Shown here one piece after another: positions 1-9,368 of a stretch of DNA of 64,000 bases. The notes under the pieces are model-generated. The model was not told where the DNA came from, searched no databases, and was given only the letters and a program-made list of their open reading frames with translations. The position numbers and the translations under genes are program-made. Position 1 is the stretch's first letter, and every line of letters begins with the position of its first letter. Source of the DNA: Guptibacillus spartinae (GTDB lineage: Bacteria; Bacillota; Bacilli; Bacillales; Guptibacillaceae); the NCBI RefSeq assembly GCF_028610625.1, contig NZ_JAQQWU010000004.1, forward strand, positions 62,001 to 126,000. Reading direction: 5' to 3'.

Positions 1-2
1 AA

Positions 3-626
3 TTAACCAACTCTGTGCTGCTTGAAAATGCACCTGAATCGGTTTATGTAGACATTACATTTGAGCTTTCCATTGGGTCAATTGTGCAAACCGTCGTTCA
101 TCATGTCATTCCAGCAACAGTAGCCAAACAAATCAGCGAACTACTTGTGAGCGCTGAAGACCTTCAAGACGCTGAAAAGCAAGAGATCGAGAAGGCAAAA
201 GAGCAGGAGGCCGAAGTGCACCCAAAATCATTAAACGAGCCTGAACAGGTGTCAGAAGAAAAGGAATCAATGGACTCATTTGCCTCACGCGTGACAGAGC
301 CTGAGCCGAGTATCCAAAACGTTCAGTTCACGAATTTTAGCCAGGAAGATCACCCGTATAGTGAGCAACGAAACCTAAATATGTTGTTAGATATTCCGCT
401 TCAGGTGACTGTCGAATTAGGACGAACGAAGCGTATTGTAAAAGACATTCTTGAGCTTTCACATGGATCGATTTTAGAGCTTGATAAGCTTGCCGGAGAG
501 CCGGTCGATATTTTGATTAATAGTAAACTCATCGCAAAGGGCGAAGTTGTCGTGATCGATGAGAACTTTGGGGTCAGAGTAACGGATATTTTAAGCGCAG
601 CCGAGCGTTTGTCAAAGCTGCGTTAG
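3..626 (+). CDS. fliY: FliY flagellar switch protein, C-terminal part (5' end outside window)
   Basis: The frame is open from the first bases of the window, so the gene starts upstream and only about 207 codons are present. The last 80 residues (from [18 protein letters not shown] to the stop) are a typical FliN/SpoA domain of the C-ring. Before it lies the end of a CheC-like region ([20 protein letters not shown]) and a charged, low-complexity linker rich in E and Q. FliY is the Gram-positive counterpart of FliN. In B. subtilis it forms the motor switch with FliM and FliG and also dephosphorylates CheY-P. The phosphatase motifs are mostly outside the window and cannot be judged. fliO follows 15 bp after the stop codon, where B. 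subtilis has cheY. Confidence 0.93.
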   Translation, partial: LTNSVLLENAPESVYVDITFELSIGSIVQTVVHHVIPATVAKQISELLVSAEDLQDAEKQEIEKAKEQEAEVHPKSLNEPEQVSEEKESMDSFASRVTEPEPSIQNVQFTNFSQEDHPYSEQRNLNMLLDIPLQVTVELGRTKRIVKDILELSHGSILELDKLAGEPVDILINSKLIAKGEVVVIDENFGVRVTDILSAAERLSKLR

Positions 627-641
627 AAGGAGCGTTTAGAG

Positions 642-1220
642 ATGAGACAGCATGTGATTAGCATCATGACACTCCTGTTATGCCTTGTCATCTTTATGCC
701 CGATCCTGTAATAGCAGCGAATAACGGCAGCGTAACAGATTGGCTAACGGAAGAGGGAGACCAGCCTTCCGAACCTCAAGAAGAGCCGGCTGAGGTGGGA
801 GCAAACACGAACATTTTTTTTCTCCTTATTAAGCTCGTTTTCTATACGATCGTCGTTGTTGGGCTGATTTATTTGCTTATTCGCTTTCTATCAAAACGTC
901 AGCAAAAGCTTCAGCATCACTCGGTGTTTACACCGATTGGCGGAACGCCGCTCGGTAACAATAAATCAGTTCAAATGGTGAAGGTTGGGGATTCGCTTTA
1001 TATGATCGGTGTTGGAGATAACGTCAATCTGTTGAAAGAAATTGAGGATAAGGCAGAAGTAGAGCGCATCTTAGAGCAGGCGGAAGAGCAGAAAACAGGT
1101 TTTTCGTTTAGGAATCAAAAACAAACGGGCATTCAAGAGTTGATTCAGGCAAGTTTAAAGAAACAGCGAAACAAACGTAGTAACTATTGGAACGACGGCG
1201 ATGAAAGGGACGATAAGTAA
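642..1220 (+). CDS. fliO: FliO (FliZ) flagellar export apparatus protein
   Basis: A 192-residue protein with an N-terminal signal peptide (about residues 1-26), a short acidic periplasmic segment, and one strong transmembrane helix (about residues 53-77, [20 protein letters not shown]). A basic cytoplasmic tail follows, containing the conserved stretch [22 protein letters not shown]. This layout is that of FliO/FliZ, which helps assemble the FliPQR export gate. Its position between fliY and fliP is the standard one. An SD (GAAGGAG) precedes the ATG. The stop overlaps the fliP ATG by one base (TAATG), suggesting coupled translation. Confidence 0.9.
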   Translation: MRQHVISIMTLLLCLVIFMPDPVIAANNGSVTDWLTEEGDQPSEPQEEPAEVGANTNIFFLLIKLVFYTIVVVGLIYLLIRFLSKRQQKLQHHSVFTPIGGTPLGNNKSVQMVKVGDSLYMIGVGDNVNLLKEIEDKAEVERILEQAEEQKTGFSFRNQKQTGIQELIQASLKKQRNKRSNYWNDGDERDDK

Positions 1221-1903
1221 TGGATTTGCTCATAAACTTAACGATTCCAGGCCTTGATTTCGGATCAAACGCCACAGAAGATGTGTCCGTCACCATTCAG
1301 CTTGTCCTCCTCTTAACCGTTCTTTCGCTTGCCCCGGCCATTCTTGTCTTGATGACGTGTTTTACGAGAATCGTTGTCGTTCTTTCGTTCGTACGCTCAG
1401 CGCTTGCGACGCAGTCAATGCCACCGAATCAGGTGCTCATCGGTCTCGCTTTGTTTCTAACCTTTTTCGTCATGTCTCCCGTCCTTTCAGAGATTAATAG
1501 TGAGGCGCTTCAACCTTATCTGAATGAAGAAATCGGACAGGAAGAAGCGCTTGATGCAGCTGAACAGCCAATTAAAGAGTTTATGGCGGGCCATACGCGC
1601 GAAAAAGACCTGGCGCTTTTTTATAAATATGCAGAACTAGAGAAACCAGAGTCGGTTGAAGACATTCGTCTCACTGCTCTCGTTCCTGCTTTTGCGATTT
1701 CAGAACTGAAAACGGCATTCCAAATTGGATTTATTATTTTTATCCCTTTTCTCATAATTGATATGGTTGTTGCCTCAACGCTTATGGCGATGGGGATGAT
1801 GATGCTACCGCCGGTTATGATTTCGTTACCGTTTAAAATTCTATTATTTGTGCTTGTCGATGGCTGGTATTTGGTCGTCGAATCACTTCTATTAAGCTTC
1901 TAA
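1220..1903 (+). CDS. fliP: FliP flagellar type III export gate protein
   Basis: A 227-residue membrane protein. Family landmarks visible are [21 protein letters not shown] near the N-terminus, [17 protein letters not shown] around residue 70, and the C-terminal block [19 protein letters not shown] followed by [13 protein letters not shown]. About four transmembrane helices surround a polar extracytoplasmic segment (residues 95-150). Five FliP subunits form the export gate with FliQ and FliR. The length is normal if the N-terminal hydrophobic stretch is counted. It is translationally coupled to fliO, and fliQ starts 11 bp downstream after an AAGGAGG SD. Confidence 0.97.
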   Translation: MDLLINLTIPGLDFGSNATEDVSVTIQLVLLLTVLSLAPAILVLMTCFTRIVVVLSFVRSALATQSMPPNQVLIGLALFLTFFVMSPVLSEINSEALQPYLNEEIGQEEALDAAEQPIKEFMAGHTREKDLALFYKYAELEKPESVEDIRLTALVPAFAISELKTAFQIGFIIFIPFLIIDMVVASTLMAMGMMMLPPVMISLPFKILLFVLVDGWYLVVESLLLSF

Positions 1904-1914
1904 GGAGGACGACG

Positions 1915-2184
1915 ATGACGCCGGATATGGTCATTTCACTTGCAGAAGATGCCGTTTATACCGTGATTATTATTTCAGCTCCGCTTCTGTTAATCGCTCT
2001 TGGCGTAGGGTTAATCGTGAGTGTGTTTCAGGCGATGACGCAAATTCAAGAACAGACGCTGGCCTTTATTCCAAAAATCGTTGCCGTACTGTTAACGATT
2101 GTTCTGTTTGGACCGTGGATGCTCACTACGCTACTCGATTACACAACGAATTTATATCAAAATTTGTATAGGTTTATCGGCTAA
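1915..2184 (+). CDS. fliQ: FliQ flagellar type III export gate protein
   Basis: An 89-residue protein with two transmembrane helices joined by the conserved cytoplasmic loop VSVFQAMTQIQEQTLAFIPK. The family start MTPDMVISLAEDAVYTVI is intact. FliQ packs around the FliP5R1 core of the export gate. It sits between fliP and fliR with 2 bp before the fliR ATG, so all three gate proteins are in the usual order. Confidence 0.97.
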   Translation: MTPDMVISLAEDAVYTVIIISAPLLLIALGVGLIVSVFQAMTQIQEQTLAFIPKIVAVLLTIVLFGPWMLTTLLDYTTNLYQNLYRFIG

Positions 2185-2186
2185 AA

Positions 2187-2963
2187 ATGGAAAGCATCGT
2201 AAACGCTCTGCCCTTATTTTTACTAGTCTTTATGAGGGCAACGTCGTTTTTTATAACTGCCCCGGTGTTCTCAACAAGAAGCGTTCCAAACCGCTTTAAA
2301 GTGGGACTTGGGTTTTTTATTGCTTTGATTGTGACGGCAGGGTTAGGAGCTGAAACAGATTTAACCCTCGATCTCATGTTTGTTGTCTATATTTTAAAAG
2401 AACTGTTTATTGGATTGTCACTAGGATTTATTGCTTCTCTTATTTTGTACACCGTACAAGTTGCAGGTGCCTTCATCGATTTTCAGATGGGCTTTGTCAT
2501 TGCAAATGTCATTGATCCTCAGACGAGAACCCAGGTACCGATTATCGGAAACTTTAAATACATGCTTGCCTTACTTTTTCTCGTTTCCGTAGACGGACAT
2601 CATATGATGCTTGATGGACTAGTTAGAAGCTATGAACTTTTACCTGCTGATACGCTTCTCAGCCAGTCGGACAGCCAGTCACTTGCTCGATTTATTGCTG
2701 AAGTTTTCGCCGGGATGTTCTTCTCCGCGTTTCAGCTGGCGTTACCGATCGTTGCTTCTCTTTTTCTTGTCGATGTGGCGTTAGGGCTTCTCGCAAGGGC
2801 GGTTCCACAGGTGAATATCTTTGTTGTTGGATTGCCTTTGAAAATTTTTGTTGGCTTTGTTCTCATCCTCGTAACGATTCCGACGTTTTTCTTTTTACTC
2901 CGAGGCGTTTTTCAAGAAATGCTGGAGACGATGGGCCAGCTTATTCAATTATTGGGTGGGTAG
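2187..2963 (+). CDS. fliR: FliR flagellar type III export gate protein
   Basis: A 258-residue, very hydrophobic protein with six or more predicted transmembrane helices. Recognisable blocks are PVFSTRSVPNRFKVGLGFFIAL at residues 27-48, the AGAFIDFQMGFVIANVIDP motif near residue 95, and PQVNIFVVGLPLKIFVGF near residue 210. Together with FliP and FliQ it forms the export gate, where it probably acts as the single asymmetric subunit. The coding sequence ends only 4 bp before the chosen flhB ATG. Confidence 0.97.
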   Translation: MESIVNALPLFLLVFMRATSFFITAPVFSTRSVPNRFKVGLGFFIALIVTAGLGAETDLTLDLMFVVYILKELFIGLSLGFIASLILYTVQVAGAFIDFQMGFVIANVIDPQTRTQVPIIGNFKYMLALLFLVSVDGHHMMLDGLVRSYELLPADTLLSQSDSQSLARFIAEVFAGMFFSAFQLALPIVASLFLVDVALGLLARAVPQVNIFVVGLPLKIFVGFVLILVTIPTFFFLLRGVFQEMLETMGQLIQLLGG

Positions 2964-2967
2964 TGTG

Positions 2968-4068
2968 ATGCAAACATATCGCTTCCAGATGGATCTTCAG
3001 TTCTTTTCACAAGAAAAGACAGAGAAAGCAACACCGCAAAAGAAACAGGAATCTCGTAAAAAGGGTCAGGTGGCAAGAAGTGCTGAGATCCCATCCGCTT
3101 TTATGATGATTGGCGTTTTTTTATTTATGTCGTTCATTGGGGGATGGATGATCGAAAGTCTCCAATCGATGATTCGAGGCAACCTTGTCCAGATTACGAA
3201 CTGGACACTCACAGAGCAAAATGTCGATCGCATGTTAAAAGAAAACGTCTGGCAAGCGGCGATGATCGCGGCACCGCTCATGGGCATTTCGCTCGTGATG
3301 GGTGTGCTAGGAAACTATATGCAAGTTGGTTTTCTCGTTTCCACCGATCCGCTCCAGGCAAAGCTTGAACGAATTAATCCATTAAAAGGAGCCAAGAGGA
3401 TTTTCTCGGCTCGAACGCTCGTAGAACTATTAAAATCATTAATTAAAATCACTTTTATTTCAGCTGTTACGTTTATTGTTCTTTGGAATAAGCGAGAGGA
3501 AGTCATGCTTATTTCGCAAAAGTCGATCGGGGAAGCAACTGCTCTTGTAGGCTCACTCATCGTTCAAACGGGTTTAGCTGTAGGAATTCTATTATTATTC
3601 CTTGCCCTCTTAGACTATGTTTATCAGAAATATGACTTTGAAAAAAACATCCGTATGTCAAAACAGGACATTAAGGATGAATATAAAAAGAGCGAGGGAG
3701 ACCCGCTCATTAAATCAAAAATCAAAGAAAAGCAGCGTGCACTCGGAATGAACCGCATGATTGCGGAAATTCCAAATGCAGACGTCGTCATTACGAACCC
3801 AACGCACTTTGCTGTGGCGCTTCGGTATGACCCGAAAGAAATGGATAAGCCGACAGTGGTTGCAAAAGGGATGGACTATGTTGCGCAAAAGATTAAAGAA
3901 AAAGCGAAAGAGCATGACATCATGACGACAGAAAATGTTCAGCTTGCGCGCGCGCTCTATCATCAGGTGGAAATAGGTGAAGGGGTTCCAGAAGAACTTT
4001 TCAAAGCCGTTGCGGAAGTACTTGCTTACGTTTATAGCATAAAAGGCTACCCGGGAGGAGGGAACTAA
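2968..4068 (+). CDS. flhB: FlhB export gate protein with autocleavage motif
   Basis: The N-terminus reads MDLQFFSQEKTEKATPQK, matching the FlhB start consensus, so the ATG at 2968 is preferred over in-frame GTGs at 2956 and 2965 that overlap fliR. Four transmembrane helices (residues 30-210) are followed by a basic linker and the cytoplasmic domain. The autocleavage tetrapeptide NPTH is intact at residues 277-280 within VVITNPTHFAVALRYDP. Self-cleavage after the Asn switches export from rod/hook to filament substrates. The protein has 366 residues, a normal length. Confidence 0.96.
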   Translation: MQTYRFQMDLQFFSQEKTEKATPQKKQESRKKGQVARSAEIPSAFMMIGVFLFMSFIGGWMIESLQSMIRGNLVQITNWTLTEQNVDRMLKENVWQAAMIAAPLMGISLVMGVLGNYMQVGFLVSTDPLQAKLERINPLKGAKRIFSARTLVELLKSLIKITFISAVTFIVLWNKREEVMLISQKSIGEATALVGSLIVQTGLAVGILLLFLALLDYVYQKYDFEKNIRMSKQDIKDEYKKSEGDPLIKSKIKEKQRALGMNRMIAEIPNADVVITNPTHFAVALRYDPKEMDKPTVVAKGMDYVAQKIKEKAKEHDIMTTENVQLARALYHQVEIGEGVPEELFKAVAEVLAYVYSIKGYPGGGN

Positions 4069-4070
4069 GA

Positions 4071-6104
4071 ATGAAGATAAAAGATTATGCCGTGCTCGTA
4101 TCCGTCATCATGATTGTGATTATGATGGTGATCCCGTTCCCTCCGCTTTTACTCGATTTTCTCATTATGATGAACATTAGCCTGGCGCTGACGATCATTC
4201 TTGTTGCGATGAATACGAAAGAGGCACTCCAATTCTCGATCTTTCCTTCACTTTTATTATTAACAACGCTCTTTCGCCTTGGCTTAAACGTCTCGACAAC
4301 GCGCTCCATTTTAACGAATAAAACAGGTGGACAGGTGATCGAAACGTTTGGTTCCTTCGTAGTTGGTGGAAGTGTTGTCATCGGACTCCTTGTGTTCCTG
4401 ATTCTTGTGATTATTCAATTCATTGTGATTACAAAAGGATCCGAACGAGTAGCGGAAGTAGCTGCTCGGTTTACGCTCGACGCAATGCCAGGGAAGCAAA
4501 TGAGCATTGATGCCGATTTAAACGCAGGCATGATTTCAGATCGTGAGGCGAAAGTAAGTCGAGAGAAAATTGCGCGCGAAGCTGACTTTTATGGGGCGAT
4601 GGACGGAGCCAGTAAATTTGTGAAAGGCGATGCGATTGCCGGAATTGTCATTACGCTCATTAATATTATTGGTGGACTCATTATTGGAATGGTCGTTCAT
4701 GGGATGCCGGTTGGTGATGCGGCAACGACTTTCACACTTCTCTCGATCGGTGATGGACTTGTCAGTCAAATTCCTGCCCTTCTTATTTCAACAGCGACAG
4801 GGATTGTTGTGACGCGCGCGGCATCAGATGGCAACCTTGGATCAGATATTACCGCGCAAATCTTCGCTTATCCGAAGCTTCTCTACGTAGTTGGAGCTGT
4901 TGTCACACTCCTCGGTCTTGCGACGCCGATTAATCCCCTTCTTACGTTTCCAATCGCAGGTCTTCTCGTCTATGGAGGCTGGATGATGCAAAAGAACTTG
5001 GATCAAACAAAAGAAGTCGAATTAGCGGCAGGCGAGGAAGAAGTCGAAGAAATGAAAAAGCCAGAAAGTGTGACGAGTCTTCTTCAAGTCGATCCCATTG
5101 AGTTTGAGTTTGGCTACGGACTTATCCCGCTAGCCGATCAAAAGCAGGGTGGAGACCTACTTGATCGCGTCATTATGATTCGTAGGCAGATTGCACTTGA
5201 GTTCGGCATTGTTGTGCCGGTTATTCGCATTCGTGACAACATTCAGCTTGAACCAAACGAATACGTTATTAAAATTAAAGGAAACCGCGTCGCTGGTGGA
5301 CAAGTCCTGTTGGATCAATACCTTGCGATGAGTAGTGGTTTAGAAGATGACAGCATCACAGGCATTGAAACGGTTGAACCCGCTTTCGGACTTCCGGCTC
5401 TCTGGGTAACGGAAGAAATGAAAGATCGTGCCGAGCTTTCGGGTTACACGATTGTCGATCCGCCGTCAGTGGTCTCCACTCATTTAACAGAAGTGATCAA
5501 GCGCCATGCGCATGAATTGCTAAGTCGTCAGGAAGTGAAGCACCTGCTTGATAATGTGAGAGAAACGTCTCCAGCTGTTTTAGAAGAACTCATTCCCAAT
5601 ATCCTAACAATCGGTGATGTGCAGAAAGTGCTAATGCGACTCCTGAAAGAGAAAGTCTCGATTCGCTCGCTTGATATGATTCTCGAATCGCTAGCGGACA
5701 ACGGGGTGCGAACAAAAGATACCGATGTCCTGGCGGAATATGTAAGGCAGTCTTTATCACGTCAGATCACATCTCAAATAGCTGTGCCTGGAGAACCTGT
5801 CAAAGTTTTGACGGCAGGAGCGCGGCTTGAAAAGCGCTTCGCGGAATCGGTTCAGCAGTCCGATCAGGGCAGCTATTTAGCCCTTGATCCTGAAACGTCG
5901 CAAGCGATTTATCAAGAAGTGTTGCAACAGGTCAACCGCCTTCAGCAGTCGGGCATTCAGCCGATTCTATTAACGTCACCAGCGATTCGCATGTATTTAC
6001 GCCAATTTTTAGAGCGCTATATGCCTGAACTCACGATTCTATCATATAGCGAATTAGAGCCTGATGTTGAAGTCCAGAGTGTAGGAGTGATTAATCTACC
6101 ATGA
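4071..6104 (+). CDS. flhA: FlhA export apparatus protein
   Basis: A 677-residue protein with about eight N-terminal transmembrane helices (to roughly residue 310) and a large cytoplasmic domain. The FHIPEP-family signature is visible as LFRLGLNVSTTRSIL around residue 67, and the cytoplasmic loop block FTLDAMPGKQMSIDADLNAG around residue 137. FlhA forms the nonameric ring that receives chaperone-substrate complexes. It starts 2 bp after flhB, and its stop overlaps the flhF ATG (ATGA), so the export genes are one transcription unit. Confidence 0.98.
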   Translation: MKIKDYAVLVSVIMIVIMMVIPFPPLLLDFLIMMNISLALTIILVAMNTKEALQFSIFPSLLLLTTLFRLGLNVSTTRSILTNKTGGQVIETFGSFVVGGSVVIGLLVFLILVIIQFIVITKGSERVAEVAARFTLDAMPGKQMSIDADLNAGMISDREAKVSREKIAREADFYGAMDGASKFVKGDAIAGIVITLINIIGGLIIGMVVHGMPVGDAATTFTLLSIGDGLVSQIPALLISTATGIVVTRAASDGNLGSDITAQIFAYPKLLYVVGAVVTLLGLATPINPLLTFPIAGLLVYGGWMMQKNLDQTKEVELAAGEEEVEEMKKPESVTSLLQVDPIEFEFGYGLIPLADQKQGGDLLDRVIMIRRQIALEFGIVVPVIRIRDNIQLEPNEYVIKIKGNRVAGGQVLLDQYLAMSSGLEDDSITGIETVEPAFGLPALWVTEEMKDRAELSGYTIVDPPSVVSTHLTEVIKRHAHELLSRQEVKHLLDNVRETSPAVLEELIPNILTIGDVQKVLMRLLKEKVSIRSLDMILESLADNGVRTKDTDVLAEYVRQSLSRQITSQIAVPGEPVKVLTAGARLEKRFAESVQQSDQGSYLALDPETSQAIYQEVLQQVNRLQQSGIQPILLTSPAIRMYLRQFLERYMPELTILSYSELEPDVEVQSVGVINLP

Positions 6105-7240
6105 AGATCAAACGTTATGTGGTCACCCAGCTTCGCGAAGCGATGCCCCTTATTCGACAGGAGCTTGGCCAGAATGCAGTTATATTAGAAACAAAAAAGG
6201 TAAAAGTGGGTGGGATTTTCGGCTTATTTCGAAAACATCGTCTTGAAGTGCTGGCTGCACTTGATGAAGAAAAAGTAGTGAAAGAAGAGACAGAATTTGC
6301 GTCGCTTTTACAATCTGAGAAAAAGCGTCGGGAAGAGTCGCCTGAACGAGTGGAAGAGGTTGCGCCTCAAGTGAGTAAACAACCAGAACCTGAGACGCAG
6401 GTGCTTGATGAGCTGAAATCGATGAAAGAAATCATGATGCAAATGATGGAGAATGAGCGTTTACCGAAACAGTTAAAGCCAGTACAAGCCTTTTTAGAAG
6501 CACAAGAATTCTCGCCGGCCATTCGCTCAGGTGTCATGGCGGAACTACTGATTAAATCAAAATCTTATCCAAGTTATACAAAAGAAGATGCTTTTATATG
6601 GATGAGACAGGAATTTGCCGAACGAATAAAGAATTATCCTAGTATAAGAAGTGAACCGAAGAAAATACGGTGCTTTGTTGGTCCAACAGGTGTGGGGAAA
6701 ACAACAACAATTGCAAAAATAGCCGGGCATTTATTGTTAAAAGAGCATCAATCCGTTGGCCTTATCACGTCAGATACGTACCGGATTGCCGCAGTTGAAC
6801 AGCTTCGAACATATGCCGATATTCTTGGTATCCAAATGGAGGTCGTTCAGTCTCCTGCCGATTTAGAACAGGCGCTTGAACGTCTTTCTGACTGCGATGT
6901 CATTCTCATGGACACGGCAGGTCGGAATTATCAGCAGTATAGCTATATTACACAGTTGGAATCGCTTCTATCCGGTCAAGAATTGTCCATTACGCTCATG
7001 TTAAGTCTGACTCATCGTTATTCTGATATGAAAGTGATTGCCGATAATTTTCATTCGCTCGGTGTTTCGGAAGTGATAATGACGAAGATGGATGAAACAA
7101 CAGTGCGAGGGCCTATTTTTAATTTTATGGAAGACTATAACCTCCCGATCACGACCCTAACAACTGGACAGAACGTCCCTGACGATCTCGTGAGAACGAC
7201 TCCCGATCTCCTTCTTGAGCTAGTGAGGGAGGAGCGGTGA
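6101..7240 (+). CDS. flhF: FlhF SRP-type GTPase for flagellar placement
   Basis: A 379-residue protein. The N-terminal basic B-domain (MKIKRYVVTQLREAMPLIRQELG) is followed by a Glu/Lys/Pro-rich linker, an N-domain-like helical region, and the SRP-type G domain from about residue 185. The P-loop is GPTGVGKTTTIAKIAG, then the G2/I-box region TSDTYRIAAVEQLRTYADI, and the G3 motif DTAGRN. Later comes TKMDET for guanine recognition. FlhF fixes flagellar number and position with FlhG. It overlaps flhA by 4 bp and flhG by 1 bp. Confidence 0.97.
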   Translation: MKIKRYVVTQLREAMPLIRQELGQNAVILETKKVKVGGIFGLFRKHRLEVLAALDEEKVVKEETEFASLLQSEKKRREESPERVEEVAPQVSKQPEPETQVLDELKSMKEIMMQMMENERLPKQLKPVQAFLEAQEFSPAIRSGVMAELLIKSKSYPSYTKEDAFIWMRQEFAERIKNYPSIRSEPKKIRCFVGPTGVGKTTTIAKIAGHLLLKEHQSVGLITSDTYRIAAVEQLRTYADILGIQMEVVQSPADLEQALERLSDCDVILMDTAGRNYQQYSYITQLESLLSGQELSITLMLSLTHRYSDMKVIADNFHSLGVSEVIMTKMDETTVRGPIFNFMEDYNLPITTLTTGQNVPDDLVRTTPDLLLELVREER

Positions 7241-8100
7241 TGGATCAAGCCAATCAATTACGTGAAGAAGTGAAGCGGCTGACTTTCCCTACTTCAAGTC
7301 AGCGAAAAACAAAAGTAATTGCGGTAACAAGTGGGAAAGGCGGCGTAGGAAAATCGAATGTATCGCTTAATTTTGCGCTTAGTCTTGTTGCGTTAAATAA
7401 AAAAGTAGTCATTTTCGACTTAGATTTCGGTATGGCGAACCTGGATGTGCTGATGGGCGTTACGCCAAAAGAAACGATTATGACGATGGTTGAGAAAGAG
7501 CTATCTCTTGAAGCTGTCGTTGAAACAGGCATAAATGGTCTTCAATATATCGCAGGTGGTCATGGGATCGGGAAAATTCTTACGTTAGACGGACAGCATA
7601 TGACTCATTTCTTTAAAGAAGTTAGCTCTCTTCAAGGCAAAGTCGATTACATTATTCTTGATACAGGCGCAGGGCTTACCTATGAAGGGATGCGGTTTTT
7701 ACAAGCAGCTGATGATGTGTTTCTTGTCATTAACCCTGAGCCGCCTTCCATTACAGATGGTTATAGTGTACTAAAAGCACTTTATATGAAGAATAACTCA
7801 GCTTCTGTGAAATTGATCGTCAATCGATCTCTTAATAAGGAAGAGGCAGAACAGACGTCGCTTAATTTCCAAAAAGCCTCTGCTCAGTTCTTAAATAAGA
7901 CGATTGATTTCCTTGGGGCAATTCCAGACGACCCTTATGTACGAAAAGCGGTTATTGCACAGTCTCCTTATTTACTGGAATATCCTAATTCGAAAGCGGC
8001 AAAAGCGATTGACGAATTGGTTCGAACCTATTTAAACCTTCCTGCGGCTTATAAGCTTGGCGTGAAAGGCTTTTTAACTAAAATACTGTTTCATAAATAA
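7240..8100 (+). CDS. flhG: FlhG (YlxH) MinD-like ATPase
   Basis: A 286-residue ParA/MinD-family ATPase. The deviant Walker A is SGKGGVGKSNVSLNFA near residue 30, Walker A' is VVIFDLDFGMANLDVLMG, and Walker B is in VDYIILDTGAG. A basic, hydrophobic C-terminal helix (GVKGFLTKILFHK) looks like the membrane-targeting sequence. The ATG at 7240 is chosen because the SD GGAGG is well spaced from it; an adjacent GTG at 7237 is possible. FlhG stimulates FlhF GTPase. In B. subtilis cheB-cheA-cheW-cheC-cheD follow this gene; here sigD starts 31 bp later. Confidence 0.96.
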   Translation: MDQANQLREEVKRLTFPTSSQRKTKVIAVTSGKGGVGKSNVSLNFALSLVALNKKVVIFDLDFGMANLDVLMGVTPKETIMTMVEKELSLEAVVETGINGLQYIAGGHGIGKILTLDGQHMTHFFKEVSSLQGKVDYIILDTGAGLTYEGMRFLQAADDVFLVINPEPPSITDGYSVLKALYMKNNSASVKLIVNRSLNKEEAEQTSLNFQKASAQFLNKTIDFLGAIPDDPYVRKAVIAQSPYLLEYPNSKAAKAIDELVRTYLNLPAAYKLGVKGFLTKILFHK

Positions 8101-8130
8101 AAGGGTAGAATTTTTCAGGTGGTGAACTTC

Positions 8131-8916
8131 ATGAAATCCAAAATGGATAAACAGACAACCGAATATTGGAGGGCGTGGAAAGAAGAGAAAAAAGAAGAAG
8201 CGGGTAACTATCTGATGTCGCTTTATCGTCCGCTTGTTGATTTCGCTGTACAGCGCTATGCATCTGCCCTCCCCTCTACCGTTCAGCGTGATGATCTTAC
8301 GAGTTTCGCGTACCAGGGGCTACTTGATGCACTTGAAAAATTCGAGCCAGAACGTGATTTGAAATTTGAAACGTACGCCGGCTGGCGGATTAAAGGAGCG
8401 ATCATTGATGGGCTTCGTCAAAATGATTGGGTGCCTCGTTCCGTTCGTGACAAAGCGCGTAAAATTGAAGAGGCTTATGCCGTTTTAGAACAGCAAAATC
8501 AAACGTCGAGCAGCGATCAGGACGTGGCTACGTATCTTGGAATGTCGGTTGCAGAAGTTCAGCGGGTTATACAAGATGCTTCTTTATCCACAATGGTATC
8601 AGTGGATGAACCTGTACAAGAGGATGATCAGCAAAAAATGGAACGGTATAGTGTCATTGAGAACGAACAGGCTGAGTTACCAGAAAAACATCTCCACCAT
8701 CATTTTATTAAACAGCTATTAGCTGAAACAATTGACCGCTTACCTGAGAAAGAAAAGCTTGTTGTCTCGCTCGTTTATTTTGAAGAATTGACGCTTACTG
8801 AGATTGCAAGAATTCTAGGGTTATCCACGAGCCGCATTTCCCAACTACACTCGAGAGCGCTCCTTCGTATGAAAGGTGTCCTACGAGCTAACAAAGAACA
8901 TGTTCAATCAATGTAA
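8131..8916 (+). CDS. sigD: Sigma-D, flagellar/motility sigma factor
   Basis: A 261-residue FliA/WhiG-type sigma factor. Region 2 is seen in DDLTSFAYQGLLDALEKFEPERDLKF and the -10 recognition helix FETYAGWRIKGAIIDGLRQNDWVPRS. Region 3 follows (QDVATYLGMSVAEVQRV). Region 4 carries the HTH LTLTEIARILGLSTSRISQLH. The ATG at 8131 is preferred over GTGs at 8119 and 8122 because AGGTGG lies 8 bp before it. It transcribes late flagellar, autolysin and chemotaxis genes. The lack of che genes upstream means it directly follows flhG in the operon. Confidence 0.96.
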   Translation: MKSKMDKQTTEYWRAWKEEKKEEAGNYLMSLYRPLVDFAVQRYASALPSTVQRDDLTSFAYQGLLDALEKFEPERDLKFETYAGWRIKGAIIDGLRQNDWVPRSVRDKARKIEEAYAVLEQQNQTSSSDQDVATYLGMSVAEVQRVIQDASLSTMVSVDEPVQEDDQQKMERYSVIENEQAELPEKHLHHHFIKQLLAETIDRLPEKEKLVVSLVYFEELTLTEIARILGLSTSRISQLHSRALLRMKGVLRANKEHVQSM

Positions 8917-8930
8917 TCGGAGTGATCACC

Positions 8931-9368
8931 ATGTATTCATTCATTTTTATTAGCGTTGCGCTTCATCTAGTTAGCTTTCTTTGTATCGTGCTTCTTTTTC
9001 TAAAGCAAACGAAGGGAACAGAAGTACGAGACGAAATTGCAGCTAGTATGGAAGTCTATATCGAGCAATTAGAGGAAGACAATGATCGTCTCTTAAAAGA
9101 AGTGAAATCATACGTCGATAAACGGGAAATTCAGTTGAATACGCGACTGCGCGTTTTAGAGCAGGGAAAGATGCGTGCTTCAGAAGGAGTGGAGCCAAAG
9201 AAACCAGTCATTGTTCCACACCCTTCCGTTCACAATGAGCGGAATCAAAAAGCCATTCAGCTTCACCAGCAAGGTTTTTCGGTGGCGGACATTGCGCGGA
9301 TTTTAAGCTGTGGGGTTGGAGAAGCAGAGCTTATTGTGAATTTGCATGGAAGGTCTGAACAGCAATGA
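8931..9368 (+). CDS. swrB: SwrB-like membrane protein after sigD
   Basis: A 145-residue protein with one N-terminal transmembrane helix (residues 2-24, FIFISVALHLVSFLCIVLLF), a long helical segment likely to be coiled coil (residues 30-80), and a Pro-rich spacer. The C-terminal helix-turn-helix-like block (AIQLHQQGFSVADIARILSCGVGEAELIV) matches the SwrB/YlxL family. In B. subtilis SwrB follows sigD and stimulates assembly of the FliPQR secretion complex. The ATG at 8931 has GGAGTG 7 bp upstream; a GTG at 8922 is possible. Its stop overlaps the next ATG. Confidence 0.8.
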   Translation: MYSFIFISVALHLVSFLCIVLLFLKQTKGTEVRDEIAASMEVYIEQLEEDNDRLLKEVKSYVDKREIQLNTRLRVLEQGKMRASEGVEPKKPVIVPHPSVHNERNQKAIQLHQQGFSVADIARILSCGVGEAELIVNLHGRSEQQ

